Origin: JBJENW01 sp051880395
GTDB lineage: Bacteria; Bacillota; Clostridia; Lachnospirales; Lachnospiraceae
DNA length: 12,624 bases
Direction of reading: 5' to 3'
NCBI GenBank assembly: GCA_051880395.1
Contig: JBJENW010000175.1
Location: 1 to 12,624 of the forward strand
Positions within the stretch are counted from its first letter, which is position 1. Every line of letters begins with the position of its first letter. Positions 12,363 to 12,624 of this stretch are shown in pieces. The notes under the pieces were generated by a model, which was not told the origin of the DNA, did not search any database, and was given only the letters and a program-made list of their open reading frames with translations. The translations under genes were made by a program, and so were the position numbers.

Positions 12363-12384
12363 CCACGGTAAACGCAAGCTTTTT
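12363..12384 (+). repeat. Inverted repeat right of rpn (outer end of copy C)
   Basis: This 22-bp sequence, opening CCACGGTAAACGC, is the exact reverse complement of 11142-11163. It is the mate of the repeat at the rpn stop codon. Confidence 0.7.
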
Positions 12385-12624
12385 GTCTGTACACGCACTT
12401 ACGCTTTATATGGGTGTAAGTCTTTTCGAACTCTACGTTATTGGCCTCCCACTACGTTTTCGTAGCCACCATTTTTTTTGGTATTTTGACGAAAAATATC
12501 TCAACCGAGGGGGATTTCCTACGCGGACGTTTCCAGTATCCGGCGGACACAACGACAGGGGTGGAGGGTACAGATCTGGCTAGACAGAAATGAAGTCGAG
12601 TTTTGGAGGGGAGCGTTTCCGATG
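12364..12624 (+). repeat. Dispersed mosaic repeat, copy C (cut by window edge)
   Basis: The first 58 bp (12364-12421) match copy A at 57 positions. CGAAAAATATCTCAAC recurs at 12490-12505, followed by a segment up to 12535 that matches A with small changes. GGCTAGACAGAAATG and its continuation (12578-12603) are identical to A over 26 bp. The spacers at 12422-12489 and 12536-12577 are unrelated to A. The copy continues past the window, so I cannot tell whether it also meets an inverted partner. Confidence 0.85.

Overview
The window carries a housekeeping operon typical of low-GC Firmicutes, followed by a short accessory segment. Gene order and protein style (small YlxR/RnpM and L7Ae-like proteins between nusA and infB, and a glycine/asparagine/arginine-rich IF2 linker) point to a clostridial bacterium. 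Lachnospiraceae is my best guess, by inference from family resemblance only. Every confident gene lies on the minus strand, so transcription runs from high to low coordinates.

Accessory segment (about 10526-12624): a gene for an Rpn-type PD-(D/E)XK nuclease / putative transposase (11164-12141) has its own promoter and a strong ribosome binding site. It is bracketed by copies of a dispersed repeat. Two copies (A 10526-10847, B 10861-11162) face each other and form an imperfect palindrome of about 640 bp. It fills the whole gap between the rpn stop codon (1 bp away) and the promoter of the next operon (17 bp away). A third copy (C, from 12364) lies upstream of rpn and runs off the window. Copies B and C place a perfect 22-bp inverted repeat on either side of rpn. 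The three copies share short conserved blocks separated by unrelated spacers.

Translation/transcription operon (about 10485 down to 2184): a TGn-type promoter and a leader hairpin precede rimP, nusA, rnpM (ylxR), an L7Ae-family gene (ylxQ), infB, rbfA, nrnA, truB and ribF. Gaps are tiny or overlapping (8 nt nusA/rnpM, 14 nt rnpM/ylxQ, 4 nt nrnA/truB), which indicates one transcript with translational coupling. The products build and check the 30S subunit (RimP, RbfA), control transcription elongation and termination (NusA), start translation (IF2), modify tRNA (TruB), degrade nanoRNA/pAp (NrnA) and make FMN/FAD (RibF).

rpsO-pnp unit (2176 down to 1): rpsO has its own promoter, with a palindrome over the -35, and a structured leader of about 100 nt that may bind S15. 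It is followed by a long hairpin and a hairpin that looks like an intrinsic terminator. Next come a second small hairpin and a large stem-loop in the pnp leader. pnp is cut by the window edge after 499 codons, just past the catalytic Asp/Asp/Lys of its second RNase PH domain.

The least ordinary parts are the palindromic mosaic repeat and its relation to rpn, a possible internal start inside rpn, and the long hairpins between rpsO and pnp.
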